This document shows positions 16,004-23,341 of a DNA stretch of 24,135 bases, in pieces. Made by a program: the position numbers and the translations under genes. Source of the stretch: Hyphomonadaceae bacterium UBA1001 (GTDB lineage Bacteria > Pseudomonadota > Alphaproteobacteria > Caulobacterales > Aquidulcibacteraceae). How positions within the stretch are numbered: the stretch's first letter is position 1; the number at the start of each line of letters is the position of its first letter. The stretch spans positions 1-24,135 of the forward strand of contig DBAV01000248.1 of the NCBI GenBank assembly GCA_002291875.1. Reading direction: 5' to 3'. Under the pieces are notes generated by a model. That model ran no database searches, was not told the origin of the DNA, and was given only the letters and a program-made list of their open reading frames with translations.

Positions 16004-18688
16004 TCAGCCTGCCAGCGCTGCGCGAACGGCCGCCACAGCGGCCTCGCACGCCCCGGCATCGGGCCCGCCGCCCTGGGCCAGGTCGGCACGTCCGCCGCCC
16101 CCCTGCCCGCCGAGCGCCGCCACCCCAGCCTTCACCAGGTCCACCGCAGACAGGCGCCCCACAAGGTCATCCGTCACACCCACCGCAATCGCGGCCTTGC
16201 CGCCGTCGGCTGTGACATACACCACCACGCCCGACCCGACCTGCACCTTGCCCTCATCGATCAGGCGGCGCAGGTCCTTTGCCGGAACGTCCGACAGCAC
16301 GCGCGAAAGGAAGTGAACGCCGGCCACGGTTTCGGGACCGCTGGCCGCGCCCGTCGCAGGCCCCGCCATTGCCAGCCGCGTTCGGGCGTCCGCCAGGTCG
16401 CGTTCAAACCGGCGGCGTTCGTCGGCGATCTGGGCGACGCGTTCGGCGAGGGCGGGGATCGGGGTGCGCAATTGCTCGGACAGAGCGCGCGCGACATGCG
16501 CCTGGCCCTTCAGAAAGGCCAGTGCCGCCGCGCCGGTGGTGGCCTCGATCCGCCTGATGCCTGCCGCGACACCTGATTCGGACAGGATGGCGAACAGGGC
16601 GATGTCGCCCGTGCGCGCAACGTGCGTGCCCCCGCACAGCTCGACCGAATAGGGTTTGGCCGAGTCCTCGAGGCCGCTTCCCAGGGTCAGAACGCGCACC
16701 CGCTCGCCATACTTTTCGCCGAACAGCGCCATGGCGCCTGCCGCGATCGCCTCCTCGGGCGAGGTCTCGATGATGCGGGCCTCGGCGTTCTGCCGGATGA
16801 CCGCATTCACTTCGGCCTCGACGCGCTCGATGGCCTCGGGCGTCATCGGCTGACCATGGCTGAAGTCAAAGCGCAGGCGGTCGGCTTCGACCAGCGAGCC
16901 CTTCTGCGTCACCCCCGGTCCCAGCACATTGCGCAGCGCCGCATGCAGCAGGTGCGTCGCGGAATGATTGGCCCGGATGCGCGCGCGACGACCGGCGTCG
17001 ATGTCCAGTGTCGCCATGTCGCCCACGGCGATCTTGCCCGCATCCAGCGTGCCCAGATGCCCGTGAAGTGCGCCCGCCTGCTTGCGGGTATCGCGGACCG
17101 TGAAGGCTGCACCATGGGCAAAGCGGATCGCACCGTGATCGCCCGCCTGGCCGCCACTCTCGGCGTAAAAGGGGGTGCGGTCGAACACCAGTTCCGCCTC
17201 GGCACCCGCGGACAGCCGGTCGACCGTCTCGCCATTCTGGACAATGGCGATCAGGCGCGCCTCGCCATATTCGGCGCCATAGCCCAGAAAGTCGGTGGCC
17301 CCGTGGGTGTCCTTGAGCCGCAGCCAGACCGCGCCCGAAGCCGCCTCGCCCGAGCCGGCCCAGCTTTCGCGGCCCTGCTCGCGCTGGCGCTCCATCGCGG
17401 TCTCAAAGCCCTCCTGGTCCACGGTGATCCCGCGCGCGCGCAGGATGTCGGCGGTCAGGTCGACCGGAAAGCCATAGGTGTCATAGAGCGTGAACGCCGT
17501 TTCGCCCGAAAGGCTGTCGCCCGCGCGCATCTGGCTGGTTGCATCGGCCAGCAGGTCAAGGCCCCGCGAGAGGGTGCGGCGAAAGCGTTCCTCTTCCTGC
17601 TCGAGGGTGGACTGGATCAGCGGCTGGGCGCGGCGCAGTTCCGGGTAGGCGTCGCCCATGGCATCGGCCAGGCTCGGGGCCAGCCGGTGCATCAATGGTT
17701 CGCGCGCGCCCAGTCCGTGCGCGTGGCGCATCGCGCGGCGCATGATCCGGCGCAGGACGCTGCCACGTCCCTCGTTCGACGGCAGCACCCCGTCGGCGAT
17801 CAGGAAGGACGAGGCGCGCAGGTGATCGGCGATGACGCGGTGGCTTGCGGCCTGCTCGCCATCGGCCTTGACCCCGGTCAGCGCCTCGGACGCACCGATC
17901 AGGGCGCGGAAGACGTCGATGTCATAGTTCGAGTGCACGCCCTGCAGGATCGCGGCAATCCGCTCGAGGCCCATGCCGGTGTCGATCGAGGGCTTTGGCA
18001 GCGGCACGCGGGTGCCATCCGCAGCCTGGTCGAACTGCATGAAGACCAGGTTCCAGATCTCGATGAACCGGTCGCCGTCCTCGTCCGGACTGCCGGGAGG
18101 CCCGCCGGCCAGAGCCGGACCGTGGTCATAGAAGATCTCGGTACAGGGCCCGCAGGGGCCGGTGTCCCCCATCGACCAGAAATTGTCGCTGGTCGCGATG
18201 CGGATGATGCGTTCGTCGGGCAGGCCCGCAATCTTGCGCCACAGGGCGGCGGCCTCGTCATCGGTGTGATAGACGGTAACCAGCAGCCGTTCGGGGGCAA
18301 GGCCATAGCCCCTGGTGATCAGCTGCCAGGCGTGCTCGATCGCCCCTTCCTTGAAATAGTCGCCGAACGAGAAATTGCCCAGCATTTCGAAGAAGGTGTG
18401 GTGACGGGCGGTATAGCCGACATTGTCCAGGTCATTGTGCTTGCCGCCGGCGCGAACACACTTCTGGCTGGTGGCGGCGCGCGGCGATGGCGGAGTCTCG
18501 AGGCCGGTGAACATGTTCTTGAACGGGACCATGCCGGCGTTCGTGAACATCAGGGTCGGATCGGACTGCGGCACGAGCGGCGCCGATGCCGGGGTGGCGT
18601 GACCACGCTGGCGGAAGAAATCGAGGAATTCGGCGCGGATCTCGGCAACCGAGGGGCCATTGTGCGCGGTGCTGCGGGACGTGGTCAT
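16004..18688 (-). CDS. alaS: Alanyl-tRNA synthetase
   Basis: AlaRS of 894 residues, normal for bacteria, charges tRNA-Ala. The N-terminal catalytic core shows FLDFFRQRGHATPASAPLVP, MFTNAGMVPFKNMFTG, HHTFFEMLGNFSFGDYFK (motif 2 region), WSMGDTGPCGPCTEIFYD and DTGMGLERI (motif 3). The tRNA-recognition domain includes GRGSVLRRIMRRAMRHAHGLG. The editing domain has the zinc-binding HSATH (575-579) and CGGTH (Cys685, His689). The C-terminal C-Ala domain ends with GGQGGGGRADLAQGGG, the usual glycine-rich signature. The ATG at 18688 begins MTTSRSTAHNGPSVAEIRAEFL; the open frame further upstream is not conserved and would include the promoter. No frameshift or missing catalytic motif seen. Confidence 0.97.
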   Translation of the reverse strand: MTTSRSTAHNGPSVAEIRAEFLDFFRQRGHATPASAPLVPQSDPTLMFTNAGMVPFKNMFTGLETPPSPRAATSQKCVRAGGKHNDLDNVGYTARHHTFFEMLGNFSFGDYFKEGAIEHAWQLITRGYGLAPERLLVTVYHTDDEAAALWRKIAGLPDERIIRIATSDNFWSMGDTGPCGPCTEIFYDHGPALAGGPPGSPDEDGDRFIEIWNLVFMQFDQAADGTRVPLPKPSIDTGMGLERIAAILQGVHSNYDIDVFRALIGASEALTGVKADGEQAASHRVIADHLRASSFLIADGVLPSNEGRGSVLRRIMRRAMRHAHGLGAREPLMHRLAPSLADAMGDAYPELRRAQPLIQSTLEQEEERFRRTLSRGLDLLADATSQMRAGDSLSGETAFTLYDTYGFPVDLTADILRARGITVDQEGFETAMERQREQGRESWAGSGEAASGAVWLRLKDTHGATDFLGYGAEYGEARLIAIVQNGETVDRLSAGAEAELVFDRTPFYAESGGQAGDHGAIRFAHGAAFTVRDTRKQAGALHGHLGTLDAGKIAVGDMATLDIDAGRRARIRANHSATHLLHAALRNVLGPGVTQKGSLVEADRLRFDFSHGQPMTPEAIERVEAEVNAVIRQNAEARIIETSPEEAIAAGAMALFGEKYGERVRVLTLGSGLEDSAKPYSVELCGGTHVARTGDIALFAILSESGVAAGIRRIEATTGAAALAFLKGQAHVARALSEQLRTPIPALAERVAQIADERRRFERDLADARTRLAMAGPATGAASGPETVAGVHFLSRVLSDVPAKDLRRLIDEGKVQVGSGVVVYVTADGGKAAIAVGVTDDLVGRLSAVDLVKAGVAALGGQGGGGRADLAQGGGPDAGACEAAVAAVRAALAG

Positions 18689-18738
18689 CGAAGGCTTTCG
18701 GAAAAGCACGCCTGGGCGGCGGTTCTGGAACGCCCTCG

Positions 18739-18767
18739 GATATAGCGGCGCCCCCGACCTACGCCAA
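18739..18767 (-). promoter_or_regulatory. Predicted alaS promoter
   Basis: On the minus strand TTGGCG (18767-18762) and TATATC (18744-18739) are separated by exactly 17 bases, a good sigma70-type pair in very GC-rich surroundings. The leader to the alaS ATG would be about 45 bases. Confidence 0.5.
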
Positions 18768-18774
18768 GACGCAC

Positions 18775-18806
18775 GCGGCCGGGACGGGGTCGCCCCTCCC
18801 GGCCGC
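18775..18806 (-). terminator. Strong hairpin after the small lipoprotein gene
   Basis: A 10-bp perfect stem (GCGGCCGGGA/TCCCGGCCGC) encloses a further GGGG/CCCC pair with a TCG loop. It lies 25 bases after the lipoprotein stop and just upstream of the alaS promoter, the right place to separate the two transcripts. It lacks a T tract on either strand, so the terminator role is inferred. Confidence 0.4.
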
Positions 18807-18830
18807 TGAAAGCCTGGATGCTCGTTCCCG

Positions 18831-19268
18831 TCAGCTGACGGGGGTCGCCATTGGGGCAGGGCCGGCCTCGGCAGTTGCCGACCGGTTCGGCGCCAGCACC
18901 AGCGAGAGCGGATTGGGCTTGAGGTCATTCATGGCGCCAGTGGCAGCGTCGACCCCGGCTCCGATGAAACCGCCCAGGATCACGTTTCCGGCCATGCCTG
19001 CGACGCCATCTCCGGACACCTGCGGAACAAGTGTTGCGGTGGCGGTGGTGTGGCCCGACAGCTCCATTTCGACCTGCCAGGTGTTCTTGCGGTTCAGGTC
19101 GAGCGCGCAAGGCGCGACACAGGACTCGGTGGCCTGCCCGGCCGCCTCGACCGTGACCGTGGCCCCGGGCGGCGTGCTGATGAAATTGACGGTGTCCGTC
19201 GTGCCCTTGGTAACGGTCGCACACGCACCCAGCGCCGCAGTGGCCGCAAACGCAGCAAAAAGACGCAT
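18831..19268 (-). CDS. Small lipoprotein with PEGA-like domain
   Basis: The 145-residue product has a lipoprotein signal peptide (MRLFAAFAATAALGAC, lipobox LGAC with Cys16). The segment VTKGTTDTVNFISTPPGATVTVE and a following Cys pair (ESCVAPC) resemble the PEGA-type surface beta domain seen in small envelope lipoproteins. WQVEMELSGHTTATATLVPQVSG follows, then a Gly-rich hydrophobic stretch (GMAGNVILGGFIGAGVDAATGAMNDL) that may be a glycine-zipper-like membrane segment. The tail is Ala/Pro-rich. The residue after Cys16 is Ala, not Asp, so sorting to the outer membrane is likely (E. coli rule). The ATG at 19268 has a GGGGGGAAG stretch about 13 bases upstream. It is transcribed away from bolA. 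Exact function unknown. Confidence 0.8.
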   Translation of the reverse strand: MRLFAAFAATAALGACATVTKGTTDTVNFISTPPGATVTVEAAGQATESCVAPCALDLNRKNTWQVEMELSGHTTATATLVPQVSGDGVAGMAGNVILGGFIGAGVDAATGAMNDLKPNPLSLVLAPNRSATAEAGPAPMATPVS

Positions 19269-19482
19269 TTTCGTGATGACTTCCCCCCACTCTGGAGCCG
19301 GCCACCATAGCGGCGCCCGACATTACCCCAGCGCTATTGTGGATTTGCCCGAAACGCGTCCGGACATGCAAGCGCGCACATCCCGTGGTTGTGCCGAAAC
19401 GGCAGTCACGCACCAAGGCTCCAGCAGTTGATTGGCGCCCGCACAAGGGGCAGGAGCGCGGGTAACAACGGAGTGCACCTCG

Positions 19483-19713
19483 ATGCCGATGCTGGCCCAC
19501 GATCTGGAAGCCCTGATCCGCGAATCGTTCCCGGACGCCGAGATCGAAATCCAGGACTTGGCCGGCGATGGCGACCACTATCGCGCGATCATCCGTTCGG
19601 AGGCCTTTGCGGGCAAGAGCCGCGTCGCCCAGCACCAGGCGGTCTATGCCGCGCTCAAGGGGCGGATGGGGGGCGAACTGCACGCACTGGCGCTCGACAC
19701 CGGCCCGAAATGA
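19483..19713 (+). CDS. bolA: BolA family protein
   Basis: A 76-residue single-domain BolA-like protein. It shows the family's LAHDLEALIRESFPDAEIEIQDL, GDHYRAIIRSEAF, and the C-terminal RVAQHQAVYAALKG...ELHALAL block with the conserved His of HALAL, a cluster ligand in BolA-glutaredoxin complexes. The ATG at 19483 has GGAG 9 bases upstream; a second ATG two codons later is possible. BolA proteins pair with CGFS monothiol glutaredoxins to share a [2Fe-2S] cluster in iron regulation and Fe-S trafficking, and grxD lies two genes downstream. Whether this is the BolA or the IbaG/YrbA subtype cannot be settled by eye; the short length suits the latter or the alphaproteobacterial form. Confidence 0.92.
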   Translation: MPMLAHDLEALIRESFPDAEIEIQDLAGDGDHYRAIIRSEAFAGKSRVAQHQAVYAALKGRMGGELHALALDTGPK

Positions 19714-19738
19714 GCCTTTGCGTCGTCGCAGGACGGCC

Positions 19739-20521
19739 ATGAGCGCGATTGTGTCCCGGCTGGGCTTTGGGGTCACGGGGCCACACGCCACTGCGCTGGT
19801 CAGCGCGCACCGGACGGCGGCACTGATCGCACAGGCTCTGGCGGGCGGGGTCACGTTGTTCGACAGCGCCCCCTTCTATGGCGGTGGTGAGGGCGAGCGG
19901 CGGCTGGGCCGGGCCATCGAGGCAGCCGCCGCGCGCGAGCGTGTGGTGCTCTCGACCAAGCTCGGAACCCGCCGTGCGAACGGCCGCGTGCACAAGGATT
20001 TTTCCCCTGCAGGGATCGGGGCGCAGCTGTCTGAGGCGCTGGGGAATCTGCGGACGGCACGCGCGGACTTGGTGTTCCTGCACGGGCCGGAACCCCACGA
20101 CCTTAAGGAAGGGGCGCTTGCGACCCTCGAGCGCGAGCACGCCAAGGGGCGCATCGGCGCCATCGGGGTGGCCGGCCGCGGGCCGGAACTGGCGGCCGCG
20201 CTCGAATACGACTGCGTGGGCTGGCTGATGTGCCCTGCCCTGGTTCCTGCCCTGGCGCCGGTTCTGGACCGCGCGGCCGAGCGCGGGGTGGGCGTCATCG
20301 CCATCGAAACCATGCGGGCACGGGCGGTGGCACCGCGGATGTCGCTGCGCCCGGCCGACCTCTGGTATTCGGCGCGCGCCATCCTGCGCCCTGCCGGCAC
20401 GACGGCCTGCGCGGGCGGAATCGGTGCGGCGCTGGCACTGCCGGCAGTGCAATGCGCCCTGGTCACAACGACGCGCGACGCGCACCTGACCGCCAATCTG
20501 GCCGCAGCGGGGCTTGCATGA
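19739..20521 (+). CDS. Aldo/keto reductase family protein, short form
   Basis: The 260-residue protein fits the aldo/keto reductase superfamily (NADPH-dependent carbonyl reductases, TIM barrel). The catalytic tetrad is visible: Asp42 and Tyr47 in LFDSAPFYGGGEGERRLG, Lys74 in LSTKLG, and His115 in LVFLHGPEP. A C-terminal cofactor-like stretch reads CALVTTTRDAHLTANL. Typical members have about 310-340 residues, so this one lacks some loops or a helix but has no visible frameshift. The ATG at 19739 has AGGA about 6 bases upstream and follows bolA by 25 bases. Its substrate is unknown. Its place between bolA and grxD, genes normally adjacent or nearly so, suggests an insertion into the operon. 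Confidence 0.85.
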   Translation: MSAIVSRLGFGVTGPHATALVSAHRTAALIAQALAGGVTLFDSAPFYGGGEGERRLGRAIEAAAARERVVLSTKLGTRRANGRVHKDFSPAGIGAQLSEALGNLRTARADLVFLHGPEPHDLKEGALATLEREHAKGRIGAIGVAGRGPELAAALEYDCVGWLMCPALVPALAPVLDRAAERGVGVIAIETMRARAVAPRMSLRPADLWYSARAILRPAGTTACAGGIGAALALPAVQCALVTTTRDAHLTANLAAAGLA

Positions 20522-20592
20522 AGCCGTGGGGCTCGCCAGAACAGGCCGGTGTCGGCGCTCTGCCCCCCAATTTCTCCGAAAGGCCCGGTGAC

Positions 20593-20928
20593 ATGACCGA
20601 ACCCCCCGTTTTCGACCGCATCCGGACGCTGGTATCCGGCCATGACGTGGTGCTGTTCATGAAGGGCGACCGCCACATGCCCCGCTGCGGCTTTTCGAAC
20701 ACCGTGGTGCAGGTGCTGGATGTGACCGGCGTGGACTTTGTCGACGTGGACGTGCTGGCCGACGATGAAATCCGCGAGGGCATCAAGGCCTTCACCGACT
20801 GGCCGACCATCCCGCAACTCTATGTGAAGGGCGAATTCGTCGGCGGGTGCGACATCGTGCGCGAGATGTACCAGACCGGCGAACTGCGTGACCTCCTCGC
20901 CCAGAAGGGCGTGCCCCACGCCGCATGA
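20593..20928 (+). CDS. grxD: Monothiol glutaredoxin, Grx4 family
   Basis: A 111-residue CGFS-type glutaredoxin that binds and passes on [2Fe-2S] clusters, often with BolA. The active site MPRCGFSNTVVQVLD contains Cys32. KGDRHMP precedes it, the cis-Pro segment DWPTIPQLYVKGEFVGGCDI contacts glutathione, and VREMYQTGELRDLL forms the last helix. The ATG at 20593 has GAAAGG about 10 bases upstream and gives the normal length. An in-frame ATG at 20518 overlaps the stop of the aldo/keto reductase (ATGA) and would add 25 residues (MKPWGSPEQAG...). That start is possible through translational coupling but the extension is not family-like. Its stop overlaps the next gene's start. Confidence 0.96.
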   Translation: MTEPPVFDRIRTLVSGHDVVLFMKGDRHMPRCGFSNTVVQVLDVTGVDFVDVDVLADDEIREGIKAFTDWPTIPQLYVKGEFVGGCDIVREMYQTGELRDLLAQKGVPHAA

Positions 20929-21719
20929 TGAGCTGGTCATCTCCGAACTTCGACAGCCGCGAGGGCACCCCGGTCTCGCTCGTGGTCCTGCACTATACGG
21001 GCATGGCCACCGCCGAGGATGCGCTGCGCCGCCTCGTTGACCCTGCTCCGGTGGCTGGTGCGTTTCCCGGCCCGTGGCAGGCCGCCGACATCGACCCCGC
21101 CACCCCGCTCGCCCGGGTCAGCTCGCACTGGGTGGTCGAGGAGAATGGCCGCCTGCACGAGCTGGTGCCTGAACAGCATCGGGCCTGGCATGCCGGGCGC
21201 GGCTCGTGGCGCGGGGCAGAGAATGTCAATGCGCGCTCGGTCGGCATCGAGATCGCCAATGGCGGCCATGACTTTGGCCTGCCGCCCTATCCCGAAGCCC
21301 AGATCGTCGCGGTCATGGGTCTGGTCCGTGACATCCTGTCCCGGCATGGCCTGGATGGGCGTGCGGTCATCGCCCACTCGGACTTGGCCCCCGGGCGCAA
21401 GGCCGACCCTGGCGAACACTTTCCATGGGCGCGGCTGGCACAAGCTGGCCTTGCCGTCCATCCGGCGGTTCCGCCCACCCCGCGCCTGCCGCTGGCGTCG
21501 GTCGGATCGCAGGGAGCCCTGGTGGCACGCCTGCGCTGGAAGCTGGCACAGATCGGCTATGGCGTCGGCGAAGGCGATGTCTTCGACGAGGAATTGTCGG
21601 TGGTGGTGCGCGCGGTGCAGCGCCGCATCCGCCCGGCCCTGATCGACGGTGCGCTGGACCTGGAAACCTCGGCCCTGATCGACGACTTCCTGGAGCGGGT
21701 GGGCACCTTCAGGTCCTGA
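20925..21719 (+). CDS. N-acetylmuramoyl-L-alanine amidase (Amidase_2, with peptidoglycan-binding domain)
   Basis: The 264-residue protein is a zinc amidase of the AmpD/AmiD (Amidase_2) family that cleaves the MurNAc-L-Ala bond of peptidoglycan or its turnover fragments. Probable zinc ligands are His23 (VVLHYTG), His151 and Asp161 in the signature AHSDLAPGRKADPGEHFPW. HWVVEENGRLHELVPE and SVGIEIANGGHDFGLPPYP are typical core segments. The C-terminus (about 195-260, LVARLRWKLAQIGYGVGEG...) resembles a PG_binding_1 domain. No signal peptide or lipobox is seen, so it acts in the cytoplasm (recycling) or is exported in an unusual way. The start ATG overlaps the grxD stop by 4 bases (ATGA), implying translational coupling. 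Its link to Fe-S genes seems positional only. Confidence 0.92.
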   Translation: MMSWSSPNFDSREGTPVSLVVLHYTGMATAEDALRRLVDPAPVAGAFPGPWQAADIDPATPLARVSSHWVVEENGRLHELVPEQHRAWHAGRGSWRGAENVNARSVGIEIANGGHDFGLPPYPEAQIVAVMGLVRDILSRHGLDGRAVIAHSDLAPGRKADPGEHFPWARLAQAGLAVHPAVPPTPRLPLASVGSQGALVARLRWKLAQIGYGVGEGDVFDEELSVVVRAVQRRIRPALIDGALDLETSALIDDFLERVGTFRS

Positions 21720-21734
21720 AGACCGCGGCCCCTT

Positions 21735-22055
21735 TTATCCGTCATCACGGTTGCGCAACATCCACGCGCGCAGGACCGCATTCATGCGTCCCTGATACCC
21801 CTTTCCGCCGGCCCGGAACCATTCCAGTACCTCGGCGTCCACGCGGAGCGAGACAGCCAGCTTTCGGCGATCGGCGGGCGTCACCAGGCGCGCGGTGCGG
21901 AAAAACGCCTCGTCCAGTTCGGGAATGTCCGAAGTGTCGATCCGTGCATCAGGAATGTTCGCTATCTCGCGAGCCCGCTCGTTCGAGATGCCGCCGGAAT
22001 GCTTCGCGTTCGGCCGTGTTCGCCTTGCGGGCGCTGATGATGCGGGTGACCCCAC
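21735..22055 (-). CDS. brnA: BrnA-type antitoxin of a brnTA module
   Basis: BrnA is the DNA-binding antitoxin that neutralises BrnT and represses its own operon. The conserved part is SGGISNERAREIANIPD, IDTSDIPELDEAFFRTARL, then the ribbon-helix-helix region KLAVSLRVDAEVLEWFRAGGKGYQGRMNAVLRAWM. It ends at a TAA at 21737-21735. The start is unclear: no in-frame ATG lies between the conserved N-terminus and codons deep inside brnT. GTG at 22055 is the nearest standard start and gives 106 residues, overlapping brnT by 107 bases, but its first 19 residues read as brnT shadow sequence. A rarer start codon nearer SGGIS (for example ATC in GGC-ATC-TCG) is possible. The stop is 15 bases from the convergent amidase stop. 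Confidence 0.85.
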   Translation of the reverse strand: MGSPASSAPARRTRPNAKHSGGISNERAREIANIPDARIDTSDIPELDEAFFRTARLVTPADRRKLAVSLRVDAEVLEWFRAGGKGYQGRMNAVLRAWMLRNRDDG

Positions 22056-22251
22056 TTCGGTCTGTGTGCACCACGACGATGACAACGGCACAGCGGACCG
22101 TGCCGATGCTGATTTCGCGTACTTCTTCGACATGCCGATGGTCGAGGCGGGTGAGCGTAACGCCAGAGAAGATTTCCCGCGCCTCTTCGAAACGGATTCC
22201 GTGCTTTTCGAGGCTCGCTTCATTCTTGGCAGGATCCCACTCGAACGCCAT
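21949..22251 (-). CDS. brnT: BrnT family ribonuclease toxin
   Basis: A 100-residue protein of the BrnT family, small RNase-like toxins that stop translation under stress and are held by BrnA. The family pattern is clear: MAFEWDPAKNEASLEKHGI at the N-terminus, RFEEAREIFSG, the REISIGTVRCAVVIVVVHTD strands, and the signature RIISARKANTAEREAF. The ATG at 22251 gives the standard N-terminus; an open extension upstream would run through the operator. There is no clear Shine-Dalgarno (GTGGTTTTTA precedes the ATG). It is slightly longer than usual at its C-terminus (HLERAGSRDSEHS), where it overlaps brnA. The order toxin-then-antitoxin is typical of brnTA. Confidence 0.93.
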   Translation of the reverse strand: MAFEWDPAKNEASLEKHGIRFEEAREIFSGVTLTRLDHRHVEEVREISIGTVRCAVVIVVVHTDRSGVTRIISARKANTAEREAFRRHLERAGSRDSEHS

Positions 22252-22263
22252 TAAAAACCACAT

Positions 22264-22293
22264 TTGTATATACAATTGCAGGCGGGGTTGCAA
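22264..22293 (-). promoter_or_regulatory. brnTA promoter with overlapping palindromic operator
   Basis: On the minus strand TTGCAA (22293-22288) and TATACA (22270-22265) are 17 bases apart. The -10 lies inside a perfect 12-bp palindrome, TTGTATATACAA (22264-22275), 12 bases before the brnT ATG. This is a local AT-rich island in GC-rich DNA. BrnA is known to repress its own operon, so the palindrome is a good candidate for its binding site (inference). Confidence 0.6.
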
Positions 22294-22344
22294 GGCGCCG
22301 CTGCCATCGTGGTAGCCGTGGTGTCAACCCGGCCCTTGGAACGG

Positions 22345-23241
22345 TCAGCGCGCAGCGGTCATTGCCGAGGCGGCCGACTGGGTCACCCGCCGTGCGAAGG
22401 TGGTGAAATCATCCAGTACGGGCGCGCGGCCCCGCAGGGGCGTGGACAGGGCCAACAGGGTGCCCGGATGATCGACCCCCGGATAGACGATGGTTTCGAC
22501 CTGCCCGCCCACCGCGCGCAGGCGGCGCTCGAGACTGCGCAGGTTGCGCACATTCACCAGCGTGTCGCGATCGCCATGTATCAGCTGCACGGGCGGGTCG
22601 TCGGCGCTGGCGTGGAAGACGGGCTGGGTTTCCTCGGGGCTGGGCCAGTGGCTGAAGGTGGCCCGGCTGACCGGCCCGTCCCAGGGATAGAAGTCATAGG
22701 GGCCCGACAGGCCGCTGACGCCGCGGATGGCCGAGCGATCGACGCGCGCGCCACGCAACCAGGACGGGTCCAGCGCCAGCATCATGGCATTGTAGGCCCC
22801 TGCCGAGTGGCCCGCCAGAACGATGCGCCGGGGGTCGCCCCCGTGCGCGGCGACATTGGCCTGCACCCACGCCATCGCCAGCGCCCCGTCATGCAGGAAA
22901 TCGGGATAGGGATTGTCGGGCACCAGCCGATAGTCGGGGATCACGCACACAAAGCCGCGCGAGGCGATGGCGTGCCCGACAAAGGCATAGTCCTGGCGGC
23001 GGCCGCTGTTCCACGAGCCCCCATAGAAGAACACCACCACCGGGGGCGGCTGGCGGCCGGGGTCGCGCGGCGCATAGACGTCCAGCATGCCGCGCGGGCC
23101 GTCCATGAAGGCGACATCGCGCGCCACCCGCCTTGCCCCGCCATCGCGCGGCGCCAGCGTGTTGAAGGTCGCCAGCGGCGAGCAGGCTGCGGCCAGCGAC
23201 GCCAGAAGTCCCATGCCCGCCCGACGCGTCACGTCCGTCAC
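22345..23241 (-). CDS. Alpha/beta hydrolase (esterase-like) lipoprotein
   Basis: The 298-residue protein is an alpha/beta-hydrolase of the esterase/lipase (BD-FAE/HSL-like) type. The oxyanion-hole segment is VVVFFYGGSWNSG (residues 68-80), with Tyr where many relatives have His. The nucleophile elbow GHSAGAY has Ser146. Asp226 (HGDRDTLV) and His258 (GVDHPG) complete the triad. The N-terminus MTDVTRRAGMGLLASLAAAC has a lipobox (AAAC, Cys20), so it is probably a membrane-anchored lipoprotein on the periplasmic side. The start is GTG at 23241, preceded by GAGGCGAGG; ATG at 23214 would leave a shorter but still plausible signal peptide. Substrate unknown: a short-chain ester is only a guess from the family. 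It has no obvious operon partner. Confidence 0.88.
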   Translation of the reverse strand: MTDVTRRAGMGLLASLAAACSPLATFNTLAPRDGGARRVARDVAFMDGPRGMLDVYAPRDPGRQPPPVVVFFYGGSWNSGRRQDYAFVGHAIASRGFVCVIPDYRLVPDNPYPDFLHDGALAMAWVQANVAAHGGDPRRIVLAGHSAGAYNAMMLALDPSWLRGARVDRSAIRGVSGLSGPYDFYPWDGPVSRATFSHWPSPEETQPVFHASADDPPVQLIHGDRDTLVNVRNLRSLERRLRAVGGQVETIVYPGVDHPGTLLALSTPLRGRAPVLDDFTTFARRVTQSAASAMTAAR

Positions 23242-23341
23242 CCTCGCCTCGCAAGTTCACCGATTGCCGACATGCTGGCTGAAATAGCGTGCGGCGTCGG
23301 GCAAACCACGCGGACTCCAGCGCGGTTCCCGGCCGGCCCTG

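Noticed and set aside
16622..18745. A 707-codon open frame on the plus strand
   Set aside because: It is antisense to alaS, whose protein carries every AlaRS motif. Long antisense frames arise in GC-rich coding DNA; the product has no recognisable domain.
21706..21735. Inverted repeat CTTCAGG/CCTGAAG with a following TTTT as amidase terminator
   Set aside because: The stem overlaps the stop codon, has almost no loop, and the T run is 10 bases away, so it is not a convincing terminator.
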